Shown: positions 11,458-23,075 of the stretch, in pieces
Layout of the letters: each line of letters begins with the position of its first letter
How positions within the stretch are numbered: position 1 is the first letter of the stretch
NCBI GenBank assembly: GCA_034440615.1
Contig: JAOTOM010005148.1
Span: 807,001-871,000 of the forward strand
Length of the DNA stretch: 64,000 nt
Direction of reading: 5' to 3'
From: Ashinkailepas kermadecensis
Taxonomy: Eukaryota; Arthropoda; Thecostraca; Neolepadidae
Translations under genes and position numbers: made by a program
The notes under the pieces: generated by a model
What the model saw: only the letters and a program-made list of their open reading frames with translations
Told to the model about the DNA's origin: nothing
Database searches by the model: none

Positions 11458-11745
11458 CACGCATATCAGGGCTGTCAGCCCGAGGAGGAGACAGATACTC
11501 TAGATAGATACATGCCCGGCCAGTATCAATACCAAGTCAGGCCACTGTGCGGTTCACGACTCACTGCTCCACCTGTATCTACGTCTACTTATGGCCAGGG
11601 CACGCACATCAGGGGTGTCAGCCTGATAAGGAAATAGATACAGATCACGCCTGGCCAGTAGCAATACCAAGTCAGGCCACTGTGCAGTGTGCAGTCCACA
11701 ACTCACCGCTCTGACTGTATTCACGTCTACTTATGGCCAGGGAGT
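11458..11745. repeat. 144-bp tandem duplication
   Basis: CACGCATATCAGGG at 11458 and CACGCACATCAGGG at 11602 start two similar copies. Both contain CAATACCAAGTCAGGCCACT and ACGTCTACTTATGGCCAGGG. No gene. Confidence 0.85.
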
Positions 11746-13585
11746 GGAAATCATGCGCTGTGACAGACGGCAGCACACTGGCAACTTAACCACGTAAGTG
11801 GGTGACCGTCTCTGTCCATCATGTGACGTGGCTTGGAACAAACGACAGGTGGACTGCCAACTTGTCACGTGCGTGGGTGATAGTGTCGAGTGTTTCCCAC
11901 AGTAGGTGTGGCTGACGCCGACCTTCCTCACTACATTCCTTCTGCTGTGCATTACCGTGTATTTCGCCGGAGCGACGACGTCGTGTCAACATGCGAGAGG
12001 CGCTCTCTCTCTCTCTCTCTCTGGTGGAGGCTACGGTAGACACATTTGGCCTTTCGGCCGCACAAATAGTTTGGTATTGATGTTATCCCGATGCAGGGGT
12101 GTCGTTTTATGAAAATGATTGGGGTGACTCAAATGTTCGAAGGCATTGTGCGATGCATGTACACGGGAACCTTACAATAGAAAACCGCACTGAGTACATA
12201 AACACGGAAGATATTATGTCTTGATCGCATATGATGCGCATTACTTGACCGCGGCAGATGTCGAGTACGCAAAATATGAATGCTATTTCGGCATCAAAAG
12301 GCCAACACCAACAGAAAGGCCCTGTTCTTTACTTTGCATTTCCCAGCATGTCTCTCCTTGCGCACGCAACAAGCTGAGCTTGTCGGTTGACTACACAACC
12401 TCCTAGCTAAATCCAACGGCGGCACCACCGTGGGGTATGCGGCGGAAGAATCCCACACAGCCATGTTCCTGTGAGGATAGTCCCCCGCCGTCCAGGGAGA
12501 TGGCCCCTCTCCGAATTTAGTCGGACCGTACCTACGCACCCTACATAACCAGAAGACGAACGAGCCGTTGGTATATGACGAGCAAGGATTGCTAATTTCA
12601 AAGTATTTAAAGGCAGATGCGTCGTGTGGAACGTGATGTGCTGCATACTTACTAATTGCGACGCATAACACGAGCCAAGTGTTTTGCGACACGCCATTAA
12701 TTTTCATCCTGATGGCTAGCAATATAGCTAAAGGTAAGTATGCGTATGCTGATTAGGAACAATTATCAATGGGCCGCATAGATGTTTTCCATTCCCAAAT
12801 AGAGCTTAACTTCATCACTGGGGTGAACAGGATTTTCGGACATGGAATGCCAACAATTATTTTTGGGGGACTGGGTGTAACTGACATTATCATTCGCCTT
12901 GGTAATGCTGGCGAAGGTACCAGCCCAGTAATGAGAGCAAACCAGCAGTTAAAGGAATAATAAGTAAGAGGACCTGTGTACCCGTACTCTGTACAAGGGA
13001 CACGTAACCAAGAAAACAATGACTGTTTATCATCTATTGACATGCTTGCAATGTGCACTGTTTGTCTAATGATTTGTATTTTCTTCTTCAAAACCATTGG
13101 CGTGCTCAAATCCTTATTGAGGTGGCTCAAATTATAGTTGGGATGGCTTGAGCCATCCTAAAAATAAACAACACCTCTGTCCCTATGTTCAAAACGTTGA
13201 GACAAAAAGGAAGTGCTTAAGTAGCAGCTTTCCATTGGTGTTACCTTTTTCTTGATAGAAGCAGCACCAGCTATGTCACTATTAAACCTGTAGTCTTCAA
13301 TTGTTCTGCGTTCGATTTGATGTGGAGTCAATGACAACAAACCTGGCACGTTCTTGCACACAGACAGCGGTTCGCCGCCTTGGGGGAACACCTCGTGAGT
13401 AACTGTTGCGACAAGAACGAGTCCCATCAGAGGATCACCAAGCACCACAACCGGGCTCATCACAGACGAAATTCCAACGTTTCAACACGCATTCCAATCA
13501 TTCACGCCTGGCATTCACTCATTCGAACCATCCCGTGTTATGCGTGCAGCATGCAGGGGCATTAGTCGCACAGGTCACTCACCTG
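11746..13585. other. Mostly unique sequence with small unexplained frames
   Basis: A diverged duplication involving CACGTAAGTGGGTGA and CACGTGCGTGGGTGA lies at about 11765-11885, and a (CT)n tract at about 12001-12021. Frames of 60-140 codons occur on both strands, including 12769-12960 plus and 12753-13130 and 13158-13463 minus. None has a motif I recognise and the first two overlap antiparallel. Confidence 0.45.
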
Positions 13586-13589
13586 AACG

Positions 13590-13793
13590 TTGCCGGTGAG
13601 CGGTTCGAGTCGCCTCGTGACGGGTTCCTGACGGTATCCCGGTCTCGGCCGGCCGGCGCCTCACGCACCCGCACCACGCACTCGACGCACCCGCCCCCAA
13701 CTGTCTGCTCCGCCGCCGAGCCAGGTGACTGAGGGGGCGGGGCGCCGCCTCTCGCCGCGCACGCGCACTGCTGGCCGATCTGCGCCGCACAAC
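13590..13793 (+). promoter_or_regulatory. CpG-rich promoter-like patch with GC box
   Basis: A local CpG-rich block includes a GC box, GGGGGCGGGGC, at about 13733-13743 (Sp1/KLF-type) and a CACCCGCCCCC stretch at about 13689. It lies directly upstream of the first-exon candidate at 13794, which is the main reason to read it as a promoter. No TATA box is visible. Confidence 0.45.
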
Positions 13794-13823
13794 ATGAAAA
13801 ATGCTATATTCTCCGCTGACGAG
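13794..13823 (+). CDS. Candidate first coding exon (MKNAIFSADE), partial gene
   Basis: ATG in a CACAACATGA context starts ten codons reading MKNAIFSADE and ends at GAG|GTGAGT, a full-consensus splice donor with the intron starting at 13824 in phase 0. The exon follows a CpG/GC-box patch. The combination of CpG-rich leader, good start context and consensus donor is the best plus-strand gene signal in the window, but ten residues are too few to name the protein and I could not place the second exon. A poly-G run of about 18 bases begins some 20 bases into the intron, and large tandem arrays occupy the sequence downstream. It could also be a chance donor match. Confidence 0.4.
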
Positions 13824-13844
13824 GTGAGTACCTTTTATTGTTTT

Positions 13845-14245
13845 TGGGGGGGGGGGGGGGGGTGACAGGAGCTTTCCATTAAGGGCGTCTAGTGTGGCTG
13901 CTGACGCCTCTTAGTCGGTATGGCAGAGTTTTGAGGGCCGCGTAAATTCATACGTATCCTCATCATGTTATGAAATGTTTTCCAAAGCTAGCAACAGCCG
14001 ACATCACCACACGGTGGTAGGCTGGCAAAACTCACTCACACTCAAAGCTAGCAGAATATTTATGGACTGCAACCTCCGGTAGAGCTTTGCATAGTCTTAG
14101 GGGTAAGGGTCCCCTCAAAGCTGGCGCGCTCCCCCGAATACTTTTAGCTTTTAGTATGGGACCATATGGAGCGGGTCCCAAACCATGTTGGTCCAAGTAT
14201 TGCTCCCCTCCCAATAACGTCGATGAATTTCTGTTCCAGGCTGCA

Positions 14246-14343
<98 letters not shown>

Positions 14344-14979
14344 CTACATATGTGCGTATTGGTCCGAAAGACACTCCGTGTTAGATTATTAGGAGGGGAA
14401 CGAAACGGTACACGGTAGAAACTCACACGCACTATGTCAATCATTGAGGAATCATGGCCATAATTGCAGCAAATATCATTTGACATGCTATCGTATGCTT
14501 CCATATCTATTTTTCAATCGGAATCAGCCACCACAAGCTGAACGTTTTCTCCCGGGGGACACTTCACTGTCAGTGGGTAATACTTCAATATCACTGGATG
14601 GCCCTTGAACCTCACATGATAGTCGGATGGATATCAACGAAGAAGTTTTAAATCTAACTGAGGAGACTTGGACGAGCCTCGCACCTGGTTGGATATCTAC
14701 ATGACCTTACAGGATGGTCCATGCCTCAAGAGACGGACCAGGTGCTCAAATTATAACTTCTTAGCTTCCTTCTTTTTACTTTGGTCCATAGTGCATGCGA
14801 CATGCTCTTCCGGGAGAATAATACGGCCCAGAGGCAAACTGCCGAGTTACCCTGCCAGACTTCGCTGAGGAGTAGCCCGGTATTCCCCGCAAACATCTTG
14901 GATCCATGATATTAAGTGCATGTCATGGACCTAACGTTAAATTTGCTTCGAGCAGTGGATCAAGAGCCTGTTCACTCAA
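13845..14979. other. Poly-G tract, (TA)n microsatellite and unique sequence
   Basis: Poly-G at about 13845-13862 and (TA)n at about 14247-14341. The Ile/Tyr-repeat frames through the (TA)n tract are artefacts. No gene recognised. Confidence 0.7.
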
Positions 14980-15212
14980 CCATCCGGATACTCCGCTATA
15001 CTCCCATCCGCTGATACTCCGCCCGGATACTCCCCCATGATACCCGCCCATGATACTCCGCCCATACCCGGTGATACTCCGCCCGGGATCTCCGCCCATG
15101 ATACTCCGCCCGAAATACTCCGCCCGGATACTCCGCCCTGATACTCCGCCCATGATATTCCGCCCGGATACTCCCCATATTCCGCCCATGATACTCCGCC
15201 CGATACTCCCCC
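14980..15212. repeat. 11-12-bp minisatellite (GATACTCCGCCC)
   Basis: Alternating units of GATACTCCGCCC with CATGATACTCCGCCCG-type variants. Confidence 0.9.
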
Positions 15213-15444
15213 TGCCCTAGTGTAGCCAGTTAGCTTACATTACGAGGAACAATGAGGCAGGGTCGTCCGCGGCCCAGCTAAATCTGCTGATGCTGGCAGA
15301 CAAAAACAGCCGTACGTTGTTGTAGAAGATGAAAACTTGAGTTCACGCACATAGTATGTGAAGATTGCAGTTGAGGGTATGTGATAAGACTACTATTTTC
15401 CTGACATGCCATCCTCACGAATGTCGTGTAATGATGTAGTCAAA

Positions 15445-16200
15445 GGCGGAATAGTACCTCCTGACACGAGCCAACACAGCACCCAATGGGCACCGCTTGA
15501 CAACATCACGTGAATCGCACGTCTGCGGTTGCCGAGGACCTCCTGACCTCCTGACACGAGCCGTGTGCGTCACCAACACAGTACCCAGCGGTCGCCGCTC
15601 GACAACAGCACCACGTGCATCGCACGTCTGCCGCCGCCGAGGAGCTCCTGACACGAGCCGTGTGCGTCGCCAACCCAGCACCCAGCGGGCACCGCTGGAC
15701 AACATCACCACGTGCTGCCGAGGAGCTCCTGACACGAGCCGTGTGCGTCGCCAACCCAGCACCCAGCGGGCACCGCTCGACATCATCACCACGTGCCGCC
15801 GAGGAGCTCCTGACACGAGCCGTGTGCGTCGCCAACCCAGCACCCAGCGGTCACCGCTCGACATCATCACCACGTGCCGCCGAGGAGCTCCTGACACGAG
15901 CCGTGTGCGTCACCAACCCAGCACCCAGCGGTCGCCGCTCGACAACAGCACCACGTGCATCGCACGGCTGCCGCCGCCGAGGACGCTCCTGACACGAGCC
16001 GTGTCGCCATTGTCACCAACCCAGCACCCAGTCCGGGCACCGCTCGACAACAGCACCACGTGCATCGCACGGCTGCCGCCGCCGAGGTCAGCTCCTGACA
16101 CGAGCCGTGTGCGTCGCCAACCCAGCACCGCAGCGGGCACCGCTCGACCATCATCGCCACGTCGCTGCCGAGGACCTCCTGACACGAGCCGGGTCAGGTC
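15445..16200. repeat. 81-bp minisatellite with longer variants
   Basis: Units begin GAGGAGCTCCTGACACGAGC at 15639, 15720, 15801 and 15882 (81-bp spacing); flanking units are longer through an inserted TGCATCGCACGTCTGCCG segment. The 268-codon plus frame and several minus frames are products of the 3n period. Confidence 0.92.
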
Positions 16201-16985
16201 CGCAGCAAGTGGTGACCAGCCACGCCAGGTCGTCCGGCTGGTGGACCAGCTCGACATCAGGTCCGCCACGTGCCGCCGAGGATCTCCTGAGCACGAGCCG
16301 TAGCCGGGTCAGGTCCAAGCAGCAGCACCCACGCCGGGTCACCGCATCAGACAGTGGTGGACCAGTCACGCCGGGTCAGGTCCGCAGCGAAGTGGTGACC
16401 AGCCGCCGGTCAGGACCGCATCAGAAGTGCTGACCAGCCCCCGAGCCGGTCGCGTCGCCAACCCAGCCCCCGGGTCGGGTCCGCAGCAGGTCGACCATCA
16501 TCGCCGGGTCAGGTCCGCAGCGCAAGTGGTGGACCAGCCGCGCCGGGTCAGGTCCGCAGCAGAAGTGGTGGACCAGCCACGCTCGGTAGGTCCGCAGCAG
16601 ATGTGATGGACCAGCCGCGCCGGGTCAGGTCCCCGGCACGGCCATTGTCGTGGACCGCCGCGCCGGGTCAGGTCCGCAGCAGAAGTGGTGGACCAGCCAC
16701 GCCGGGTCAGGTCCGCAGCAGAAGTGGTGGACCAGCCACGCCGGGTCAGGTCCGCAGCAGAAGTGGTGGACCAGCCGCGCCGGGTCAGGTCCGCAGCAGA
16801 AGTGGTGGACCAGTCACGCCGGGTCAGGTCCGCAGCAGAAGTGGTGGACCAGCCGCGCCGGGTCAGACCGACAGCAGAACGTGCACTGGACCAGGCCGCG
16901 CCGTGTCAGGTCCGCAGCAGAAGTGGTGGACCAGTCACGCCGGGTCAGACCGACTGCAGAACGTGCACTTGTCAGGGACGGCGCC
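16180..16985. repeat. 39-bp minisatellite, degenerate at its left side
   Basis: Units GCCGGGTCAGGTCCGCAGCA followed by GAAGTGGTGGACCAGCCAC, most regular between about 16540 and 16950. The unit period is 3n, so all open frames here are suspect. An AATAAA lies just after the array, at about 17020. Confidence 0.92.
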
Positions 16986-17961
16986 GAGTAAGTGAAGATG
17001 GGACATACAGCCCTTGAAATAAACATATTTTGCGTTCGTTAATTACATGTGTTTCGTATAAATGTAAACTGAATATGTTCGCATATTGTTAAGCATATCT
17101 GTTTCGCATCTTTGTTAAGTATATATCTTTGACATCTTGCATTAACTTAACCTGGTATGTGAAAGGGAATGCACTAAAAAATCAGTGTATGCATGGGACA
17201 GGAGGCATTACTTTATCCGAGGTGACTACCGTGGACAATTGGTTATACATATCCAAAGATTCGGTTATGAATGCATTTCGGCCAATATTGAGACCATGCA
17301 TGAAGAAGTACGTGACACCCCATCCTTTGTGACAAAGGCTGTGATCCTGAAATCCTGGAAACTTCTCTGAGTTGACTTTGTTGCCACTCTGGAGGAAAAT
17401 CGCCCGCGACTCCCGCTAAGTTGATTCCTCCAATGCATTTTTTTTTTTAATGATCCCAATTCATTGGAAATTACCCTACATCAAACAACATTACCTGCTT
17501 CAACACAACTTCATAGTGACGTCTCTGAGTCAGCACTTCTACCACCCCTTACAAATCCTGATGATGATCAGGGGTGGAGCTTTCCATGCTCTTTGAGAAG
17601 GTCACTTTCCCTCCCCCAATGTTGCTGAGACTCAACAGCATGGAATCTATGGACATTGACTGAAACGAACGGCATGACAACCCCATTTGCTCCCGTCACT
17701 GCATCACCTTATAAAAGTTATACTCCTGATGACGCCCTTCATTCAGCACCTCATTCTTCCAGATACAACATCTTGGAAACGACCTTGGATCGGAACCTCC
17801 ACCACACCGTCCAGACAGATCCCTGCTGATGCTCATCAATTGGTCCTATAATTGGCATATTTATGACCGTTCTCCCAACCCCATCCCCGCTCACTCCCTC
17901 CCCGGGAAAATTTCCGGTGACGTCACTGAATAGGGACCTCTACCATTCGCTCCGGTGTACA
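16986..17961. other. Unique stretch with a TATA-like element
   Basis: No recognised gene. TATAAAAG at 17710-17717 is followed 35 bases later by an initiator-like TTCAGCA, a possible plus-strand core promoter, but no convincing start codon follows closely. Confidence 0.35.
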
Positions 17962-18030
17962 CGCTGGCTGACGCTGGCTGCCGCTGGCTGACGCGTTGGC
18001 TGACGCGTTGGCTGACGCTGACGCTGACGT
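17962..18030. repeat. Short GCTGACGCTG-type tandem repeat
   Basis: Reiterated TGGCTGACGCT / GTTGGCTGACGC units. Confidence 0.85.
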
Positions 18031-18466
18031 TGGTCGCACTCAGCTGGCTACTTTGACACCAGGCAGTATGACAGGTAAGACTAATTTAGCATGCGAATTT
18101 GTCCAAAAGCAAAATGATTCTGTTGGAAATTCCATGAACAAATATACAATGTCGGCCACATCCCACACTCCAATCCTGAGTTGTGACACAAAAGTTGAGC
18201 TTGAAAAGTTCAGGACATATTCCACTCAGCCTCCCCACTCACTGAACAAGCATTTCTCCAGACAGCATAGCAAAATCGTCCAGTTACCTGATTCAGTCTC
18301 ATTTTGTTACTTCAACCTGACATGCCTCTCACAATTGTTTTCGCAATCGCCCTGCATGCCAGGGGCTCCGCTCCTCCCGCACCATCACCGCCAATTCAAT
18401 CAAGCTGATGTTTTTTACTCGCCACAAAATCAGGGACAAGCTTCGGGTTGCTGCAGCCTTGATTAA
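17996..18466 (+). CDS. Uncharacterised 156-codon frame, doubtful
   Basis: This is among the longer frames that is mostly non-repetitive; its first dozen codons lie in a GCTGAC repeat. The product is Ser/Gln/Cys-containing with no signal peptide, membrane segment or motif I recognise. A splice donor, ACAG|GTAAGA (intron from 18075), lies inside the frame just after an internal ATG at 18068. If that donor is used, most of the frame would be intronic. A frame of this length is expected by chance in a window this size, so I hold it only as a candidate. Confidence 0.12.
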   Translation: MADALADADADVGRTQLATLTPGSMTGKTNLACEFVQKQNDSVGNSMNKYTMSATSHTPILSCDTKVELEKFRTYSTQPPHSLNKHFSRQHSKIVQLPDSVSFCYFNLTCLSQLFSQSPCMPGAPLLPHHHRQFNQADVFYSPQNQGQASGCCSLD

Positions 18467-19680
18467 GCTCCGTTTTGGTCAGTTTTCGGTGGTTATTATA
18501 CTAGTATAGTTACTTATATCCTGGATTCAGATAGTCAGTAGATCAAATCAGAAATAATCATATGCTTTAAGACATGTTCTAGCCATTAAATTCACAAATT
18601 CCATGCAGGTGCCTTAGTCCATTTACTGTCATTGTTTGAAGTGCATTTACTCTACATGCCTGCATACAATAAGTAGCATTCCAAATTTGCAACCTCCGTT
18701 GGCACTGCGCATGAAGTCAGAAATAAAATTGCTAATCTAGTTGGTTTTCCATCAAAGAAGTTGAACAAGGTACAGCATGTTTTATTGTCATCCTGATTTC
18801 TAGGAAGTAATAATGCATCAGGATGAAAGAAGAGAATATTTACTCCAGGAAGATGTACATTTGAGGCATGCTTTATCCTATATTCATCATAAAAGTGTCT
18901 GTTAAGCATGGCACTGCTTCCACGCTTCGTAGCAATGCATACCTTACCGGCCGTTGAAAACCACCCCTGGTGCTTGAGGAGCCCCCCCCCCCCCGGTACA
19001 GTACTTCAGGAGTTGACCCAGGCGGACGGGCTCCCAAGGTCGAGGAGACCGGTCGGGACGGTAGATTGGCAAAACATCAGACACCACCACCCACGATCCG
19101 CCCAAGGCATGGTCGTCACGCATCAATCCGGCACAAGGCCGTCCATCGGCGGGTGACCACATCGAAACACGCGCAGGATGCGTCTGTTCTCGCAGCTCTG
19201 AAGTTGATCCGAACAAATGCTGGTCATTATTCATTAATTCGCATGTGTTGGATCGTCCTAACCGGCCACATCACTTACTCGCCACTTACACAAGACGAAA
19301 CCAATGCCTCGACAGCTAGCGCTGGAAGTGCGCGAACGATTGAGACTTGCAATTCAGCTGCAGTAGAGGCAGCCACAGTAACCAATCACCGACCTATGTT
19401 GGGTCAGGTTCGACTCTACATATTCCGATGAATTCCTCCATTTGTCGGCCACAATACGATGGAGGCTGAAGTGACGACGTCGGATGTGCTGGGCAGGCAT
19501 GAGTTTTGGCCCGCTGAACAGTGCATAGTGACCAGCATCAGGGTGGTAGTGCGGTCGTGATGACCGGAGCTCCTGGTGACCAGAGTGGCCGGTGCTGAAG
19601 GGCCAGTGCCAGACCATAGCTGAACAGTGGTATGACCTCTCGTGCTCCTGAGCTCCTGCAGGCTCGCTATGCGACAACAT
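18467..19680. other. Unique sequence with poly-C tract, no gene seen
   Basis: Poly-C run at about 18981-18994. No recognisable coding sequence. Confidence 0.5.
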
Positions 19681-19835
19681 CACACCAAGCGGTAGTGGCA
19701 CGGAGACAGCATGACGACAGTCATGCTCGACCGCGGAAGCCTTTGGGTAGAACACCACACCAAGCGTTAGTGGCACAGCAACAGCATGACAACAGCCATG
19801 CTCGACCGCGGAAGCCATTGGGTGGAAGAGCCCGC
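19681..19835. repeat. 75-bp tandem duplication
   Basis: CACACCAAGCGGTAGTGGCA at 19681 and CACACCAAGCGTTAGTGGCA at 19756 head two copies, both containing CATGCTCGACCGCGGAAGCC. The minus-strand 257-codon frame crossing them has a repeated segment for this reason. Confidence 0.9.
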
Positions 19836-20374
19836 ACGGCCTGTGACCAGTGGTAGTGGCGAGTGGCCACAACCCTGCCCAGGGTGCACACAGAGTCCAT
19901 TCCGGCGGACCGGGTGGCCAGTGGTCGGCCGACGGCAAACAACTAATTACAGGCCACGGCCTCTCCCAATCGCGGCTCGCGCTAATTATCAGCTGTTCAA
20001 TCTTGAGAAAGCGTGAAACAACAACGCAGCGGCCGGGCCGCGTGAGTTGCGGCAGCCGACACCGACAATGGGCGGGGCGGCACGGCGATGGCCCGAGTCG
20101 AACGTCTTCATCCTGAACTCGAGTCAACAGGCGCTCGTTCTGCTTCCGCCGATACCCAACTGAATTGCGTCTTTCCGTTATAGCGTGGCGCGGCAGGAAT
20201 GGCCGTCTCGTTTCGAATACACTGCTGGGTAAGATGTATTGCTACAGTTTCTCATTGGGTGCAAGTGATATTCCGGGGAGTCACTCAAGGCCGCTTCCAT
20301 TAAGGAGTGGCATTGAATAGGAAACTCGCGTGCTCGATTACCACCCAGCTCTGTAACATCTCTCTGTCTCCCTT

Positions 20375-21350
20375 GACCCACATCGTCTGTGTCGGCACAG
20401 CTTCCACCCATGTCGTCTGTGTCCACAGATCTTCACCCGCGTCGTCTGTGTCGGCAGACATTCCATCTCTGTCGTTTGCCTACAAACCTTCCGTCTACGT
20501 CGTCCGTATCTATAGACTCTCCACCAACGCCGGTCGAGTTAACAGATCTTCCACCCACGCCGTCCGTGCCGACAGACCTGCCCACCCACTCCGACCGTGT
20601 CGACAGACCCACGCCGTCCATGTCCACAGACCTTCCATCCACGCCGTGTGTGTCGACAGACTTTCCACCAACGCCGACCGAGTCGACAGACTTTCCACCA
20701 ACGCCGGCCGAGTCGACGGACTCTCCGCCAACGCCGGCCGAGTAGACAAACTTTCCACCAACGCCGACCGAGTCGACAGACTCTCCACCAACGCCGGCCG
20801 AGTAGACAGACTTTCCACCAACGCCGACCGAGTCGACAGACTTTCCACCAACGCCGACCGAGTCGACAGACTTTCCACCAACGCCGACCGAGTCGACGGA
20901 CTCTCCACCAACGCCGGCCGGTAGACAGACTTTACGCCGACCGTAGTCGACAGACTTTCCACCAACGCCGACCGAGTCGACAAACTTTCCACCAACGCCG
21001 ACCGAGTCGACGGACTCTCCACCAACGCCGGCCGAGTCGACGGACTCTCCACCAACGCCGGCCGAGTAGACCGACTTTCCACCAACGCCGACCGAGTCGA
21101 CAGACTTTCCACCAACGCCGACCGAGTCGACAGACTTTCCACCAACGCCAGCCGAGTCGACAGACTTTCCACCAACGCCGACCGAGTCGACATACTTTCC
21201 ACCAATGCCGTGTGTGTCGACGGACACTCCACCAACGCCGGCAGAGTCGACGGACTCTCCACCAACGCCGACCGAGTCGACAGACTTTCCACCAACGCCG
21301 TGTGTGTCGACGGACTCTCCACCAACGCCGGCAGAGTCGACAGATCTTCT
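20375..21350. repeat. 30-bp minisatellite with diverged 33-bp-like left flank
   Basis: Homogeneous units CGAGTCGACAGACTTTCCAC plus CAACGCCGAC from about 20640. To the left, units are longer and more diverged (ATCTTCCACCCACGCCGTCC). The 3n period leaves frames of up to 331 codons open on both strands. Confidence 0.94.
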
Positions 21351-22940
21351 ACCCACGTCCTTCGACAAAGACAGACATCTTCTTCCCACGCGACTGGTCC
21401 ACATTCTCACCAGAATAACGGCCGCCATTTACGAGCTTAGTCCATCAGTTCCGGTGTTGGAGAGCACTGCCATTTTTGGCGCGCCAGCAGACCTTCACCG
21501 AGCGAAAAGGCATGTGGGAGAGGATGAAACACTGAGGGCATGTGCTGATTAGACGCAGATTTGATGGGTGCTCTTGAGGCGAAGATGCCAATGGAACCGG
21601 AACGGACACTTCGGTAACCAAATTGAGCCGATTGCCACCAGTTGTCATTCAGCACTCCAGCTGGACTTTTTGTAACTGGAATGTGTTAATTCTGTTCTTC
21701 TCATTACAGGTACGGTAGCAAGGAATATGTGTTATACTCCCCAAACTGGCTGGTTCCAACACTTTCTGCCGACCAGCACGTAATATTGTATACAGCCGTG
21801 AGGTTGCAAATCCATGGAAGCCATACGTGTGAAAAGTATTGTAGATCTGTGTCTAGTATAAAAAAATACATATTGTCTGGTAATGACTGAACCGGGCTGG
21901 ATATCACTCTTCAACGAAGCACCAATTCCAAGACACGCAACTTGGTTAATAAAGAGAAGGTATATATTTCGTTCTCATGGTCCTTACAGAGTGGAGTGAT
22001 ACGAGCGCTGAAAATGGTATTACAATTTATCATGCTCACGAGCATGAAAATGATGGTCTTTATAACTATGCACAAGTCAATGACATGAGTGCATTTAGCA
22101 CACAGCAGGCATGCAACTTCTCAGTAGTATACAACCAGTTGAGCTCAACGTAAAGGCATCGATCCCGATGCCGTGCACAATGGCTAGATACGGTTAGGGG
22201 GAATGCTGGTTCGCGTGGCTTGCCCACAAGTATTTGCATAGGCTGTGCCAATTTCCAGGAGCACTTCGGTGCTCCAGATCATCTTCGCTGCGATAAATCA
22301 TGAGTTCAAATTTGAGTTTTAGTTTCATGTCGGCAAGACAAAGACATGATGCAAATTCGAGGTACTGTGTGACTCAGCTAAAAGACAACATGCTGCGGGT
22401 ACGCGCGCATGTAATTTCATATTATGCAATAATAATATTGCCTTCTACTTTGTTTCCTTCGCACAAATTCAGTAAGTTATCTAGTGACGGCAGTACCGTA
22501 AATATTTAGTATGTGGTGCTTATACTTCCGTACTTTATGGAGGTCACGGTCAGCTACTTTGATATCAGGTACGTTGTTTCCCACAAAGACGAAGCAAATG
22601 GAGATATTATGTAGGAAATTATACAGGTTCGTGCAAGCTATCATTTCTATACCAGAGAGTCACCAAAATGCATCTACTATGCATAATAGATGTGAATCAG
22701 CCGCCATTTTGACGTCATTTCGACAACAGAGCCCGGTAGATTGTGCTATTTACACGCAGAGAGCATACAATTTGAAAATAAATGCCGCTAGTTAGGTGAA
22801 TGCACTCCATGCAAACGTACCGTGGGAAATGTGAACAGCAACATTACTGTGATGTTGCTGTTCTGATGACTGAAAATAACAGCCGTCCAGTCATTATACC
22901 ATGATCGTGGGGTGTAATGGTGTCAGATCACTTTCAACAT
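21351..22940. other. Unique sequence with one good splice-acceptor candidate
   Basis: A pyrimidine tract, TTCTGTTCTTCTCATTACAG, ends at 21709. After it a frame is open from 21711 for 59 codons (starting YGSKEYVLYSPNW) to a stop at 21888-21890. This resembles a terminal or internal exon start, but the product is unrecognised and no matching upstream exon was assigned. Confidence 0.2.
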
Positions 22941-23075
22941 TGTCATCAGCCTTCCAGCCATCCACATCCACAACCCATCCCCCATCACCCACCACGAACA
23001 TCCACAACCCAGCAACCACCACCCACCACGAACCATCCACAACCCACCACCCACCACCCAGCAGCCAACCATAAG
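22940..23075. repeat. Degenerate CCATCCACAACCCACCACC repeats
   Basis: Loose tandem units of CACCCACCACGAACATCCAC type. Confidence 0.8.

Noticed and set aside
13590..13625. tRNA-like segment around GGTTCGAGTCGCC
   Set aside because: A B-box-like string is present, but no acceptable A-box or cloverleaf could be drawn at the right distance.
15415..17017. Long frames (up to 268 codons) over 15.4-17.0 kb
   Set aside because: Periods of 81 and 39 bp are multiples of three, so stop-free units stay open without selection.
19354..20127. 257-codon minus frame
   Set aside because: Its centre is a 75-bp (3n) duplication and the remainder shows no domain.
20307..21428. 331-codon minus and 273-codon plus frames (GVGGKSVDS / RQTFHQRRPS repeats) as surface or collagen-like proteins
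   Set aside because: 30-bp unit translated on both strands; no signal peptide or flanking unique domain.
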